Positions 1-10,086 are shown, counted from the first letter of the stretch. The stretch: 64,000 nucleotides of DNA from Maribacter stanieri (GCF_900112245.1 NZ_FOYX01000001.1:248001-312000); one strand, 5' to 3'. Translations and numbers: made by a program. The notes: generated by a model not told the origin, from the letters alone.

Positions 1-1640
1 AATTTAGTGGCAACCTATTAATTACTATACCAAGAGACTCTACTTATCAAACCTTGAATGTTGATGATGAATTGTTAACCTATGCTGATATTCAATCTAT
101 TCCCAATCCTTTAAATCCACATCAATTTAATTACAAAAAATACTTAGAAAATCTTGGGATTTATCATCGTATGAACATTACCCCTGGTACATTTGTGAAA
201 ATAAAAAACTCGCGTGCAACCCTAATAGGCACTGCTGCCAAGGCACGTAATTATATTATTAAAAAACTTGATCAAGAAAATTTCGGAGCAGATGAATTAA
301 GTGTTATTCAGGCTTTGCTACTAGGTCAACGTTCAGACATCTCAGAAGAGACTTATACGAACTACCAAAAAGCCGGCGCCGTTCATATTTTAGCTGTATC
401 GGGCTTACATATCGGTATTCTACTATTACTAATTCAGTTTTTACTAAGTCCACTACAATATTTCCCTAAAGGCAGAACTATTACCCTAATCCTATCTGTT
501 CTTTTGTTGTGGACATTTGCATTTATTGCAGGACTGTCTGCAAGTATTATACGTGCTACTACAATGTTTACTTTCGTAGCCTATGCCCTCTATTTAAATA
601 GACCTAGCAATACATTTAACATTCTTGCACTTTCCATATTGTTCATTCTTCTATTCATTAATCCTAATTTGTTATTTCAAGTGGGATTTCAAATGAGCTA
701 CGCTGCCGTATTTGCCATTTTATGGATATTTCCTTTGCTAAAAAAATTATGGTTTCCGAAGAACAAAATCATAAGATACTTCTGGCAGTTGCTGTGTGTT
801 AGTGTTGCTGCTCAATTAGGTGTTTTACCTATTAGTTTATATTATTTTCATCAATTTCCGGGATTGTTCTTTATTTCGAACTTAGTAATCATACCTGCAT
901 TGGGAGTTATTCTAGGTATGGGCATTTTAGTAATATTCTTGACCTTGCTAAATTGGCTACCTTCTCAATTAGTATGGTTTTACAATGAAGTTATCGGTCT
1001 TATGAATAGCCTTATCGCATGGGTCGCTAAACAAGAAAACTTTATTTTCAGTGCAATCTCTTTTGATTTCATTCAGCTAGTTCTAGCTATTCTAGTTCTT
1101 GTTATGGGCATTGAACTTTGTACAAAATTCACCTATAAACGAATAATTTTCTTCTTAATAAGCATCTTGTGTTTTCAAGGCTGGACGGTGTATCGAAATT
1201 TTGAGTCTAATAAAAAGTCGGAAATATTAGTTCTACATCAAACAAGAAAAAGTATTATTATAAATAGAAATGGAAATAATTTATCCATCATCACCAACAA
1301 AAATAATACGCCAGATTATTTAATATCTGATTACAAAACTGCAGAACGAATAGATAATGTAAAATTTGATTCGTTAAACAATAGTTATACTTTTCTAGAC
1401 AAATCGCTATTGATTATTGATAGTACAGGAATTTATCGGAAATCAACATCTAACAGAATACTTCTAACACAATCCCCTAAAATTAATTTAGACAGACTTA
1501 TTGATAGTTTGATGCCAAATGAAATTATTGCAGATGGTAGTAATTACAAAAGCTATGTTAACCGTTGGAAAGCGACTTGTATAAAAAACAAAATCCCTTT
1601 TCACTATACTGGCGAAAAGGGATATTATAATTTTGAATAA
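1..1640 (+). CDS. ComEC/Rec2 family DNA-uptake channel protein (5' truncated by window edge)
   Basis: This is the inner-membrane channel for single-stranded DNA in natural transformation. The reading frame is open from base 3 without a start, so the gene begins before the window; the TTG at 54 is internal. The first ~75 visible residues look like the OB-fold-like DUF4131 region. The competence domain follows, with the conserved segment AVSGLHIGILLLLIQF, many hydrophobic helices and the FQVGFQMSYAAVFAI stretch. The ~140 C-terminal residues are soluble and carry no HxHxDH metallo-beta-lactamase motif, unlike Bacillus ComEC; I recall this shortened tail as common in Bacteroidota. The gene converges on the peptide transporter, 6 bases away. 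Confidence 0.9.
   Translation, partial: FSGNLLITIPRDSTYQTLNVDDELLTYADIQSIPNPLNPHQFNYKKYLENLGIYHRMNITPGTFVKIKNSRATLIGTAAKARNYIIKKLDQENFGADELSVIQALLLGQRSDISEETYTNYQKAGAVHILAVSGLHIGILLLLIQFLLSPLQYFPKGRTITLILSVLLLWTFAFIAGLSASIIRATTMFTFVAYALYLNRPSNTFNILALSILFILLFINPNLLFQVGFQMSYAAVFAILWIFPLLKKLWFPKNKIIRYFWQLLCVSVAAQLGVLPISLYYFHQFPGLFFISNLVIIPALGVILGMGILVIFLTLLNWLPSQLVWFYNEVIGLMNSLIAWVAKQENFIFSAISFDFIQLVLAILVLVMGIELCTKFTYKRIIFFLISILCFQGWTVYRNFESNKKSEILVLHQTRKSIIINRNGNNLSIITNKNNTPDYLISDYKTAERIDNVKFDSLNNSYTFLDKSLLIIDSTGIYRKSTSNRILLTQSPKINLDRLIDSLMPNEIIADGSNYKSYVNRWKATCIKNKIPFHYTGEKGYYNFE
1583..1623 (-). terminator. Intrinsic terminator of the DPP-POT operon, inside the 3' end of comEC
   Basis: A perfect 10-bp inverted repeat (ATCCCTTTTC at 1593-1602 with GAAAAGGGAT at 1614-1623) has an 11-base loop. 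Read on the minus strand, it is followed by a T-rich run (TTTTGTTTTTT). It lies about 25 bases past the minus-strand stop at 1647, where a terminator of the transporter gene is expected, and so overlaps comEC coding sequence. On the plus strand there is no T-run. Confidence 0.6.
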
Positions 1641-1646
1641 ATTAAA

Positions 1647-3179
1647 TTAATGAACTTTACCCATTAATCTTTTTATTAGAGGAGATGCCAAAAGAACAAT
1701 TGCTCCAGCACCTATAGCGTATTTAGCTATTAGCATAAACCCATCTGTATATACAGTTAGCGTTTCAAAACCACCTACGTTTTTATCTGTACTTTCAATT
1801 GCAAGTTGCTTACCAATAAAGCCTACTATCTGAAAAGCAAATGCTGATGATAAAAACCAAACACCCATTATAAAAGCAATTAAACGCAATGGTGCTAAAT
1901 CTGTCATTTTAGATAAGCCTACAGGAGACATAAACAACTCTCCTACAGACAATAAGAAATACATCAATAATAAATATGTGAATGGAACAAAGCCACTTTC
2001 GTTTGCACTACCACCACTTAAGGCAAGTACATAGAAACTTATACCCGCAAAAAGCAATCCTAATCCGAATTTATATGGTGTTCTAGGATTCCACTTTTTC
2101 TTACTTAACCATGTCCACATCATTGAAATTGGAATAGCCAATATAATAATGAACATAGAATTCAATGAATTTGTTTGGGCTGCAGACATAATACCATCTA
2201 AGTCAATGTTTCTAGCTGCAAACAGCGTAATAACACTACCTGACAACTCATGGAAACCCCAAAATATGGTCATAAAAAATGTAAGCAATACCGCGACAAA
2301 TAACTCTTTTCTCTCCTTTACATTAGCCTTAAACATTTCATACGCCAAGTAAGCAAGTACCGCAATACCTATTCCTGTAAAGATTACATTGACTATATTT
2401 TGATCTGCGAACATACCATCAGTAGCAATAGCTTTATAAGATGCCAATAACAAAGCAATTAATGGTGCAGAAAGCACAGCCAGCACTGGCACCAAAATTC
2501 CCTGCTTAACTCCAAGAACCTTTTTTTCTAATACATGCTCATTTGGTGGTAAACCCCTATCTCCAAATACATTGGTCTGGATACCTCTCCAAAATACGAT
2601 TAAGCCTGTTAACATACCAATACCTGCCAAGCCAAACCCATAATGCCAACCGTAGGTGGCAGCTAACCAACCACACAATAAAGGTGCTACCCAACCACCA
2701 ATATTAATACCCATATAAAATATAGTAAAACCAGAATCCTTCTTGGGATCTCCTTTTTCATATAAGGTACCTACGAATGTGGAAATATTAGGTTTAAAAA
2801 AGCCATTACCTACAATGATTAATGATAGGGCTAAGAAAAAAGCCATGTTATCTTCAATAGCCAAAACAAAGTGACCAATAGACATAAGTATTCCTCCCAA
2901 GAAAATTGAATTTCTCATTCCCAATATCTTATCCGATAATTTTCCGCCAATTACCGTAGAAGCATAAACTAACGAACCATAAGAAGAATATACCGCAGCG
3001 GTAGCGTAATCTCTTTCAGCCAAAGCTTGAAAGATTACATCTATCATGTAAAGTGTAAGTAGTGCACGCATACCATAGAAGCTAAAACGCTCCCATAACT
3101 CGGCAAAAAATAAGTAAAACAAACCTTGTGGGTGTCCAAAAATCTGTTTCTGGTCTGAAATTTCAGTACTTTCAGTCAT
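1647..3179 (-). CDS. Proton-dependent oligopeptide transporter (POT/PTR family)
   Basis: This 510-residue inner-membrane symporter would import di- and tripeptides with protons. It has 12 or more hydrophobic segments, an N-terminal GLFYLFFAELWERFSFYGMR segment carrying the family ExxERFxYY-type signature, and the second PTR2 signature around FTIFYMGINIGGWVAPLLCG. The length fits DtpT-type bacterial POTs. It follows the dipeptidyl peptidase gene by 15 bases on the same strand, so the two probably form an operon in which dipeptides cut outside the inner membrane are then imported. Exact substrate range cannot be read from the sequence. Confidence 0.9.
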   Translation of the reverse strand: MTESTEISDQKQIFGHPQGLFYLFFAELWERFSFYGMRALLTLYMIDVIFQALAERDYATAAVYSSYGSLVYASTVIGGKLSDKILGMRNSIFLGGILMSIGHFVLAIEDNMAFFLALSLIIVGNGFFKPNISTFVGTLYEKGDPKKDSGFTIFYMGINIGGWVAPLLCGWLAATYGWHYGFGLAGIGMLTGLIVFWRGIQTNVFGDRGLPPNEHVLEKKVLGVKQGILVPVLAVLSAPLIALLLASYKAIATDGMFADQNIVNVIFTGIGIAVLAYLAYEMFKANVKERKELFVAVLLTFFMTIFWGFHELSGSVITLFAARNIDLDGIMSAAQTNSLNSMFIIILAIPISMMWTWLSKKKWNPRTPYKFGLGLLFAGISFYVLALSGGSANESGFVPFTYLLLMYFLLSVGELFMSPVGLSKMTDLAPLRLIAFIMGVWFLSSAFAFQIVGFIGKQLAIESTDKNVGGFETLTVYTDGFMLIAKYAIGAGAIVLLASPLIKRLMGKVH

Positions 3180-3194
3180 AGTTCAATTTGTTAG

Positions 3195-5360
3195 TTATAA
3201 GTTCTCTTTTATAAAATTGGTCATTTTGTTATACAGGTGAATTCTTGTGTTTCCACCATAAATACCGTGATTTTTGTCTGGATAAATGCCCCAATCGAAC
3301 TGCTTGTCCGCTTGAATCAAAGCTTCTATCATACGCATAGAATTCTGTACATGAACATTATCATCACCAGTACCATGAATCAATAAATAATCTCCTTCCA
3401 ATAACTGTGGATAGTTAAATGGCGAGTTATCATCATATCCACTTGGGTTTTCCTGTGGCGTTTGCATATAGCGCTCCGTATAAATTGTATCATAAAATGC
3501 CCAGGACGTAACCGGTGCAACTGCAATTGCCATTTCAAAAGTATCATTACCCTTTAATATGCAATTGGTCGACATAAAGCCGCCATAACTCCAACCCCAG
3601 ATACCTGTTCTTTGTTCATCAACATATGCCAAATCACTTAATTTCTTTGCTGCAGCAATTTGATCTTCTACCTCGTACTTACCTAGTTCCTTTTGAGTGA
3701 CCTTCTTGAAATCTCTCCCTTTTAAACCTGTGCCACGACCATCTACACATGCAACAATATACCCCTCAGACACCAACATTTGATGCCAATAATCATTTGC
3801 ACCCATCCAGCTATTAGAAACATTCTGAGAACCAGGACCGCTATATTGGTACATAAATAAAGGATACTTCTTAGCTGGATCAAAATCTTTTGGCTTAATC
3901 ATATACATGTTAAGATCATTGCCATTAATAGAAATTGTAGAGAACTCTTTTGGACTAACAGCGTACCCATTCAATTTTTCCAATAACTGTTTATTGTCCT
4001 TTATATCTTTTACTTTCTTACCATTAATTGCTTGATGTAATGTATACATCGGAGGCATTTCTGCACTAGAGAACGTATTTATGAAATAGGTGAAATCTGC
4101 ACTAAACGAAGCATTGTTTGTGCCTTCTGTTACCGCCAATGCCTTCTTGTCATCACCACCGCTACTAATATTGTAAACGCCACGATTTATAGAACCATTT
4201 TCTGTAGATTGGTAGTAAATTTTATCTTCGTTTTGGTCATAACCATAATATTTGGTTACTTCCCAATCACCTTTTGTAATCTGATTCATTAAACTACCAT
4301 CTTCCCCATAAAGGTAAATATGGTTCCAACCATCTTTTTCGCTAGACCAAATAAAACTATCATCTTCTAAAAATGTTAGGTTATCAGTTATATCTACATA
4401 AGCATCGTCTTTTTCTTCTAACAAAACAGAAACATCACCTTTTTTGGCATCAATAGAATACATCGTTAAATGATTTTGATGTCTGTTCAAGGTTTGAACA
4501 CTCAACATATTTTTATGGTTTTTCCACTTGATACGTGGTATGTAATAAGCGTCATTTAAATCCACTGCAGTAATTGCACCACTGGCAACATCTAAAAGAT
4601 GTAAGGTGACAATCGAGTTATTCTCCCCTGCTTTTGGATATTTAAAAACGTGAGGCTGTTGATATAACCCCGTTCCATAAACATCCATAGAGAATTCTGG
4701 AACATTGGTTTCATCAAAACGAAGGAAAGCTATTTTAGAACCATCGGCATTCCATTCAAAAGCGCGAACAAATGCAAATTCTTCTTCATAAACCCAATCA
4801 GTTACTCCATTTATTATTTCATTTTTCACTCCGTCAACCGTAACCTGCTTGGTTTCACCTGTTGCTATATTGAATAGGTAAATATTATTATCTTTTACGT
4901 AGGCAACTTTCTTTCCATCTGGCGATAGTGTTGGCTCTTGTATTTTGGCATCGCTTATTCTAATTACTTCCTTAGCGTCTATATCATATACATAAAATAT
5001 ACCTAAAGTAGAGTGCCTAAATATTGGCTCTATCTCCGTTGATAATATCATCTTTCTTTCATCGTCACTAAAGCTGTATGCTGAAAAGGAAGAAATACCT
5101 TGTAAATCTGCTGATGATACTATTGTGGAAACCTTGTTTAATGTTTTATAATCATATTTATCAACCGTAGTTATTTGGTTAAATCTATTTCTGTTTAGAA
5201 CGGTATATTGAGTGCCATTCTTCATAGATCTTAGCGCATCCATCCCTTCAGTTCTAAAAGCGCCTTGATAAATCTCGGAAATTTCAATTTGTTTTTCCTG
5301 TGCCCAAGTAAATACGCTGAATGAAAGTAAAATCAACGCAAATAAGTGTGTTTTTCGCAT
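3195..5360 (-). CDS. S9 family dipeptidyl peptidase IV
   Basis: This 721-residue exported serine peptidase removes Xaa-Pro/Xaa-Ala dipeptides from peptide N-termini. An N-terminal signal peptide (about residues 1-20) precedes a beta-propeller. The propeller carries the substrate N-terminus binding motif DWVYEEEF near 188-195, typical of S9B enzymes. The C-terminal alpha/beta-hydrolase has the nucleophile GWSYGG (Ser about 591), HGTGDDNVH (Asp about 666) and KNHGIYGG (His about 698), so the triad is complete. It is the first gene of a likely operon with the POT transporter, suggesting proline-rich peptide use. Bacteroidota paralogues are common, so no gene symbol is assigned. Confidence 0.93.
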   Translation of the reverse strand: MRKTHLFALILLSFSVFTWAQEKQIEISEIYQGAFRTEGMDALRSMKNGTQYTVLNRNRFNQITTVDKYDYKTLNKVSTIVSSADLQGISSFSAYSFSDDERKMILSTEIEPIFRHSTLGIFYVYDIDAKEVIRISDAKIQEPTLSPDGKKVAYVKDNNIYLFNIATGETKQVTVDGVKNEIINGVTDWVYEEEFAFVRAFEWNADGSKIAFLRFDETNVPEFSMDVYGTGLYQQPHVFKYPKAGENNSIVTLHLLDVASGAITAVDLNDAYYIPRIKWKNHKNMLSVQTLNRHQNHLTMYSIDAKKGDVSVLLEEKDDAYVDITDNLTFLEDDSFIWSSEKDGWNHIYLYGEDGSLMNQITKGDWEVTKYYGYDQNEDKIYYQSTENGSINRGVYNISSGGDDKKALAVTEGTNNASFSADFTYFINTFSSAEMPPMYTLHQAINGKKVKDIKDNKQLLEKLNGYAVSPKEFSTISINGNDLNMYMIKPKDFDPAKKYPLFMYQYSGPGSQNVSNSWMGANDYWHQMLVSEGYIVACVDGRGTGLKGRDFKKVTQKELGKYEVEDQIAAAKKLSDLAYVDEQRTGIWGWSYGGFMSTNCILKGNDTFEMAIAVAPVTSWAFYDTIYTERYMQTPQENPSGYDDNSPFNYPQLLEGDYLLIHGTGDDNVHVQNSMRMIEALIQADKQFDWGIYPDKNHGIYGGNTRIHLYNKMTNFIKENL

Positions 5361-5570
5361 AAATTATTGAATTTTGTTAAATCTCTCAAGTTTACCACTA
5401 TTTCCTCAAAAAAACACGCTTTACCCCGAAAAAGAAACCGCATTTAACGCTTTGCCAAGTTAAAATAGATTCTTGTCAATATGCTTATCTTTACTACCGT
5501 AATAACATGTACGATTTTTGTAAATTTTGATCTTTACATAACATCAATCATAGAAGAAAGTTATACCTAA

Positions 5571-6884
5571 ATGACCAAGCCAATAAGTGGTTTCTCCAAA
5601 CTTACGAAAGAAGAAAAAATAGATTGGATCACCGCAAATTACACTCAAAATAAAGAACAATCAAAGAAAATTTTGCAAACGTATTGGAATGAAAACGAAA
5701 GCATTCAACAGCTGCATGATGAATTTATTGAAAATACACTCACCAACCTTTACGTACCTCAGGGCATTGCGCCAAACTTCTTAATTAATGATACGCTTTA
5801 TGCCATACCAATGGCCATTGAAGAAAGTTCTGTTATTGCCGCAGCAAGTAAAGCTGCTAAGTTCTGGTTAAAAAGAGGTGGGTTCAAAGCTGAAATTTTA
5901 GGTACTGAAAAGGTAGGTCAAGTTCATTTTATTTTCAAAGGTGATGCCACAAAACTGAATTCGTTTTTCACTTACTTAAAGCCCATATTATTTGCAGAAA
6001 GTGCTTCTTTAACCACCAGCATGGAAAAAAGAGGTGGCGGTATTTCTGATATTGTTTTAAGAGATAAAACCTTAGACTTAGATCATTACTTTCAACTTCA
6101 TGCAACCTTTCAAACGAAAGATGCCATGGGTGCCAATTTCATTAATAGTTGCTTAGAACAATTTGCCACTACCTTAAAAAAAGAGGCTGCAAATTTTGAC
6201 GGATTCTCCGCTCAGGAGAGAGACGTAGAAGTTGTTATGAGCATCTTATCCAACTACGTTCCTAATTGCACAGTACGCGCCATGGTTAGCTGCGCTGTAG
6301 AGGATTTAAAGTTGACTACTGAACTAACTCCGCAACATACAGCTGAAAAAATAATACAAGCCATAAAAATTGCCCAAGTAGAGCCTTACCGTGCCGTTAC
6401 GCATAACAAAGGAATTATGAACGGAATAGACGCTGTAGTTCTAGCCACTGGAAATGATTTTAGAGCTATAGAAGCCGGCGTACATGCTTATGCATGTAGA
6501 AACGGACAATACAGTAGTTTAACGCATGCCGAAATTGATAATGGAATTTTCAAATTTTGGATTGAGCTTCCACTTGCCTTAGGCACCGTTGGCGGACTTA
6601 CAAATTTACATCCGTTAGTAAAATTAAATCTTGAAATTCTTCAACGTCCATCTGCAGAAGAATTAATGCAAATTGTTGCGGTTGCCGGACTTGCCCAAAA
6701 TTTTGCAGCGGTGAGCTCTTTGGTAACTACAGGAATTCAAAAAGGGCATATGAAAATGCACCTTTTAAATATCTTAAATCAACTAGGTGCCAATGAAAAT
6801 GAAAAAGCTACATTGGTAGAATATTTTAAGACCAACCCTGTAACACATAACGGAGTTGAGCATCAACTTAAAAACCTCAGATAA
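5571..6884 (+). CDS. mvaA: Hydroxymethylglutaryl-CoA reductase, class II
   Basis: The enzyme converts HMG-CoA to mevalonate, the committed step of the mevalonate pathway. The 437-residue length matches class II bacterial enzymes such as that of Pseudomonas mevalonii. Expected catalytic residues are visible: Glu in MAIEESSVIAAAS (about 84), Lys in HNKGIMNGIDAV (about 280), Asp in ATGNDFRAIEAG (about 296) and His in KGHMKMH (about 393). The DAMGANF nucleotide-binding motif is near 184-190. The gene is followed after 14 bases by the GYDIA kinase, forming a two-gene operon ending in a strong terminator. Presence of mvk and mvaD near 62 kb argues for a biosynthetic role. Confidence 0.93.
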   Translation: MTKPISGFSKLTKEEKIDWITANYTQNKEQSKKILQTYWNENESIQQLHDEFIENTLTNLYVPQGIAPNFLINDTLYAIPMAIEESSVIAAASKAAKFWLKRGGFKAEILGTEKVGQVHFIFKGDATKLNSFFTYLKPILFAESASLTTSMEKRGGGISDIVLRDKTLDLDHYFQLHATFQTKDAMGANFINSCLEQFATTLKKEAANFDGFSAQERDVEVVMSILSNYVPNCTVRAMVSCAVEDLKLTTELTPQHTAEKIIQAIKIAQVEPYRAVTHNKGIMNGIDAVVLATGNDFRAIEAGVHAYACRNGQYSSLTHAEIDNGIFKFWIELPLALGTVGGLTNLHPLVKLNLEILQRPSAEELMQIVAVAGLAQNFAAVSSLVTTGIQKGHMKMHLLNILNQLGANENEKATLVEYFKTNPVTHNGVEHQLKNLR

Positions 6885-6898
6885 TAAGACGTTCATAA

Positions 6899-7810
6899 AT
6901 GACCAAAGAATTTTATAGTAACGGAAAATTATTGCTAACAGGTGAATATGCCATTCTTGACGGTGCTAAAGGCTTAGCCTTACCCACCAAATTTGGACAG
7001 TCATTAACATTATTAGGTTCAGATTCAGAAAATTTTGTCTGGAACAGTTTAGATGAAAGTGATAATATTTGGTTTAGTTCTGAATTTTCAAAGAAGGATT
7101 TAAAAACAATTCATACCTCTGACAGAGAAGTAGCATACCGGTTATCTCAAATTCTTATAGAAGCAAAAAAAATAAATCCTTCATTTTTACAACATTCAAC
7201 TGATTTTTATTCGGCAGAGGCCAAAGCTACTTTCCCAAGAGATTGGGGACTTGGTACATCTTCCACATTAATTGCCAATATTGCTACTTGGGCAGAAATT
7301 AACCCATATCAATTATTAGAAGCTACCTTTGGTGGTAGCGGTTATGATATTGCTTGCGCAACGCACAATACTGCAATCACCTACCGAAGAAATGGTTTTG
7401 AACCAATAGTAGAAAGAGTGGTTTTTGACCCTAACTTTAAGGACCAACTGTTTTTTGTATACCTCAATCAGAAGAAGAATAGCCGAGATGCTATTAATAG
7501 TTACAGAAATTTAGATTTCAATAAAGAAAAGCTGATATTAGAAATAGATGAGATAACCGATCAAATAATAATGTGTGAACATTTAAAGGACTTTGAACTT
7601 CTATTGAATGAACATGAGACTATATTATCTAAAACGCTACAAATACCTACTGTAAAGAATTCTCTTTTTTCAGATTACAATGGAACTATTAAAAGCCTGG
7701 GAGCTTGGGGCGGGGATTTCATTTTAGCCACAGGAACTGCAACTGACATGTCTTATTTCAATAACAAAGGCTACAATACTATTCTACCATTTCCAGAAAT
7801 GATTCTATAA
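6899..7810 (+). CDS. GYDIA family GHMP kinase, probable mevalonate-pathway kinase
   Basis: This is a 303-residue GHMP-superfamily kinase. It has the N-terminal GKLLLTGEYAIL motif, an ATP-binding loop around WGLGTSSTLIA (about 116-126), the family-naming GGSGYDIA motif (about 145-152) and a C-terminal GAWGGDFILA motif. Its place directly behind HMG-CoA reductase suggests action on mevalonate or phosphomevalonate. A separate mevalonate kinase and diphosphomevalonate decarboxylase lie at 61-63.5 kb and no classical phosphomevalonate kinase is seen, so phosphomevalonate is an attractive substrate. That last step is inference. Confidence 0.85.
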   Translation: MTKEFYSNGKLLLTGEYAILDGAKGLALPTKFGQSLTLLGSDSENFVWNSLDESDNIWFSSEFSKKDLKTIHTSDREVAYRLSQILIEAKKINPSFLQHSTDFYSAEAKATFPRDWGLGTSSTLIANIATWAEINPYQLLEATFGGSGYDIACATHNTAITYRRNGFEPIVERVVFDPNFKDQLFFVYLNQKKNSRDAINSYRNLDFNKEKLILEIDEITDQIIMCEHLKDFELLLNEHETILSKTLQIPTVKNSLFSDYNGTIKSLGAWGGDFILATGTATDMSYFNNKGYNTILPFPEMIL

Positions 7811-7840
7811 AAAAAGCATCCATTTTTGGATGCTTTTTTA
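7811..7840. terminator. Strong intrinsic terminator between convergent genes
   Basis: A perfect 12-bp stem (AAAAAGCATCCA with TGGATGCTTTTT) closes a four-base T loop and is flanked by A and T runs. It can therefore stop transcription from both sides. It begins at the stop codon of the GYDIA kinase gene and sits 20 bases from the stop of the minus-strand ppiD-like gene. Confidence 0.9.
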
Positions 7841-7858
7841 TAACTCTTAAAATTACTA

Positions 7859-9976
7859 CTAGTAAAAAGTAGCTCTTTTATCCTCAATTTCAGAACCGTC
7901 TTTTAACGCATTGTAAACTGCAGTGTTTACACGGCTAGCTGCTCCTGTTTTTAAAGCATTAGCATATACACTATAATTATCTAATTTAGGAGCTTCTGTT
8001 TTCTTTACAATTTCTATTTTAAAAACTCCTGTATTTCCTTGAATTAGACCGGAAGTTGATCCAGCTGCCATTCCGTAAGCAGTACCTACAACTACTGGCT
8101 CACTACCTGCTCCTGGAATAGTTGGAGATTTTACAGTAAGTGCAGAAGCATTAGAAATACTTACACCATTATCCGATGCAATTGCACTCATATCCTTGCC
8201 CTTGTTGTCAGCTATTATTTTTGCCGCCTTACGTTCTTTTCTAATAATCGGTAAAACAAGAACAGAAGCATCTTCAGCACTCATTACACCTTTAGCATAA
8301 CTACCTGTTAACTGAACTACCGCATAACCATTATTAATGTTGAATCTTTTGATATCACCAACTTCAGTATCAGCATTAAAAGCCCACTGAACAATATTTC
8401 TTTGATTAGATAATCCAGGAAGATTTTCGTCTAAAGCCTTAATTTTATTTACAGGACGAACTACATATTCTTCTTTTTTAGCTAAAGCAGAAAATGCACT
8501 TTCATCATCTGTAGTTTCCATTTCAAATTTAGTAGCATTTGTAAACAATGTATTAATTGTTTCTTCAGAAGCTACTATTTCTCTAGATATAGTAGCTATT
8601 TGAACTACATCCTCTTTATCGTCTATTTTAATAACATGAAATCCAAAATCAGTTTCAACCAATCCAATAGAACCTTCATTATTGTTAAAAGCAAAATCAT
8701 TGAATTTAGGAACCATAACTCCTTTTTGGAAATATCCTAAATCACCACCGTTCGGTGCAGACGGTCCGTCTGAGTTATCTCTTGCCAATTCAGCAAAAAC
8801 AACTCCAGATTTCTTAGCCTCTCTCAATAATTCCTTTGCCTTAGCTTCTGCTTCTTCTTTAGTTCTTGTAACTGCAGGGTTAGCTCTTGTAGCACCTGTA
8901 TAAGCTAAAAGAATATGACTTGCTTTTACAGAACCATTTGGCTTTCTAGCAATCATTTTAGAAATCTTGTATGAATTTCCATCTTTATAAGGACCGTAGA
9001 TTTGACCAATATTTAAGCTCATTAAAGTATCTGCTACGCTAGAAGGTAAATTTTTCTTTGCCTTGTATATTGTATCAAATTTAGTATCAGAATATCTATC
9101 TAAAAATGCAGTAACATCTTTTGTATTTCTGAATCCTTTAATAGTATCGTTACGGTCTGTTTGAGAATTATATTCAACAGTATCATCTAACAGTTTAGTG
9201 ATCTCTTCTTTAATAGCATTTTGATCTGCTTCAGATGGCTTCTCTTGAAAATACACATATTGTAAATCTCTAGCAGGATCTTGCTTGTACTCTTCTTTAT
9301 GCTTACTAACGTAATCCGCGATTTCGCTTTTAGTAACATTTATAGTACTATCTGGAATAGATGTGTAAGGTACTCTTACATACTTAATATCCATTTTTTC
9401 GTTAGCTAATTTATAATCTAACTCTCCTTCTTTCAAAGTAGCACCAACACCAGCCTTTACCATATTAAAGTACGTCTGTTCTTTTGCTAACTGAACGATT
9501 TCGTTTTCAGTTTGTAACCAAGCACTGTATTGTGCTGGATTGTTAACTTTCCAATCAGCTACCGTTTGCTTAAAGATGTTAGGATCAAACTGACCGTTTT
9601 GGTTTTGAAACTGAGGATTCTGTGCGTACCCAGTAGTTCTAAGAAAATCAACAATTTGATCTTGCTCTATACCAATACCTAAATCTTCAAATTGTTCTCC
9701 TAAAATTGTTTGTCTAACCTTGTTCTCCCAAACCTGATTTACAACTTGCATAGAAGATGTAGTTGGACCGACTCTATTTGAAGCTACTTCAACTTCTTGT
9801 CTGAATTCATCAATAGAAATATCTTCTCCATTAATTTCAGCTACAGACGAGCCTACTTTTTCTCCACCAAAATTACTACTGGTAAATACCCCAGAAATAA
9901 CAAATGCAAAAAGCGCTAAACCTATTATCAAGATCAACACTGTTGTACGTTTCCTAATATTTTCTAATACTGCCAT
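7859..9976 (-). CDS. PpiD/SurA-like membrane-anchored peptidyl-prolyl isomerase
   Basis: This 705-residue periplasmic folding factor is held in the inner membrane by a single N-terminal helix (about residues 12-32, VLILIIGLALFAFVISGVF). A SurA_N-type chaperone region follows. A parvulin (PpiC) domain spans roughly residues 349-455, with typical segments SVKASHILLAYTG, FAELARDNSDGPSAPNGGDL and FGFHVIKI. A C-terminal chaperone-like part makes up the remainder. The size and order are those of bacterial PpiD. It is the last gene of a conserved flavobacterial envelope cluster but has a 110-base gap and its own -7 element. Confidence 0.9.
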   Translation of the reverse strand: MAVLENIRKRTTVLILIIGLALFAFVISGVFTSSNFGGEKVGSSVAEINGEDISIDEFRQEVEVASNRVGPTTSSMQVVNQVWENKVRQTILGEQFEDLGIGIEQDQIVDFLRTTGYAQNPQFQNQNGQFDPNIFKQTVADWKVNNPAQYSAWLQTENEIVQLAKEQTYFNMVKAGVGATLKEGELDYKLANEKMDIKYVRVPYTSIPDSTINVTKSEIADYVSKHKEEYKQDPARDLQYVYFQEKPSEADQNAIKEEITKLLDDTVEYNSQTDRNDTIKGFRNTKDVTAFLDRYSDTKFDTIYKAKKNLPSSVADTLMSLNIGQIYGPYKDGNSYKISKMIARKPNGSVKASHILLAYTGATRANPAVTRTKEEAEAKAKELLREAKKSGVVFAELARDNSDGPSAPNGGDLGYFQKGVMVPKFNDFAFNNNEGSIGLVETDFGFHVIKIDDKEDVVQIATISREIVASEETINTLFTNATKFEMETTDDESAFSALAKKEEYVVRPVNKIKALDENLPGLSNQRNIVQWAFNADTEVGDIKRFNINNGYAVVQLTGSYAKGVMSAEDASVLVLPIIRKERKAAKIIADNKGKDMSAIASDNGVSISNASALTVKSPTIPGAGSEPVVVGTAYGMAAGSTSGLIQGNTGVFKIEIVKKTEAPKLDNYSVYANALKTGAASRVNTAVYNALKDGSEIEDKRATFY

Positions 9977-10018
9977 TCTTATTAACGTTTAAAATAATCG
10001 TTTGTGGTTATTGGGAGG

Positions 10019-10026
10019 CAAAACTA
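10019..10026 (-). promoter_or_regulatory. Candidate -7 element (TAGTTTTG) for the ppiD-like gene
   Basis: On the minus strand the sequence reads TAGTTTTG, a perfect match to the Bacteroidota TAnnTTTG consensus, 43 bases before the ppiD start. No convincing -33 TTTG is seen 17-21 bases further upstream, which lowers confidence. Confidence 0.45.
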
Positions 10027-10086
10027 CCATTTTTAATTGAAATAATAAAAACTAAAAAGACTCCTAATTTATTGATTGATGCACTG

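Noticed and set aside
54-56. TTG at 54 as the start of the ComEC gene
   Set aside because: The frame is open to base 3 with DUF4131-like sequence upstream, so the gene starts outside the window.
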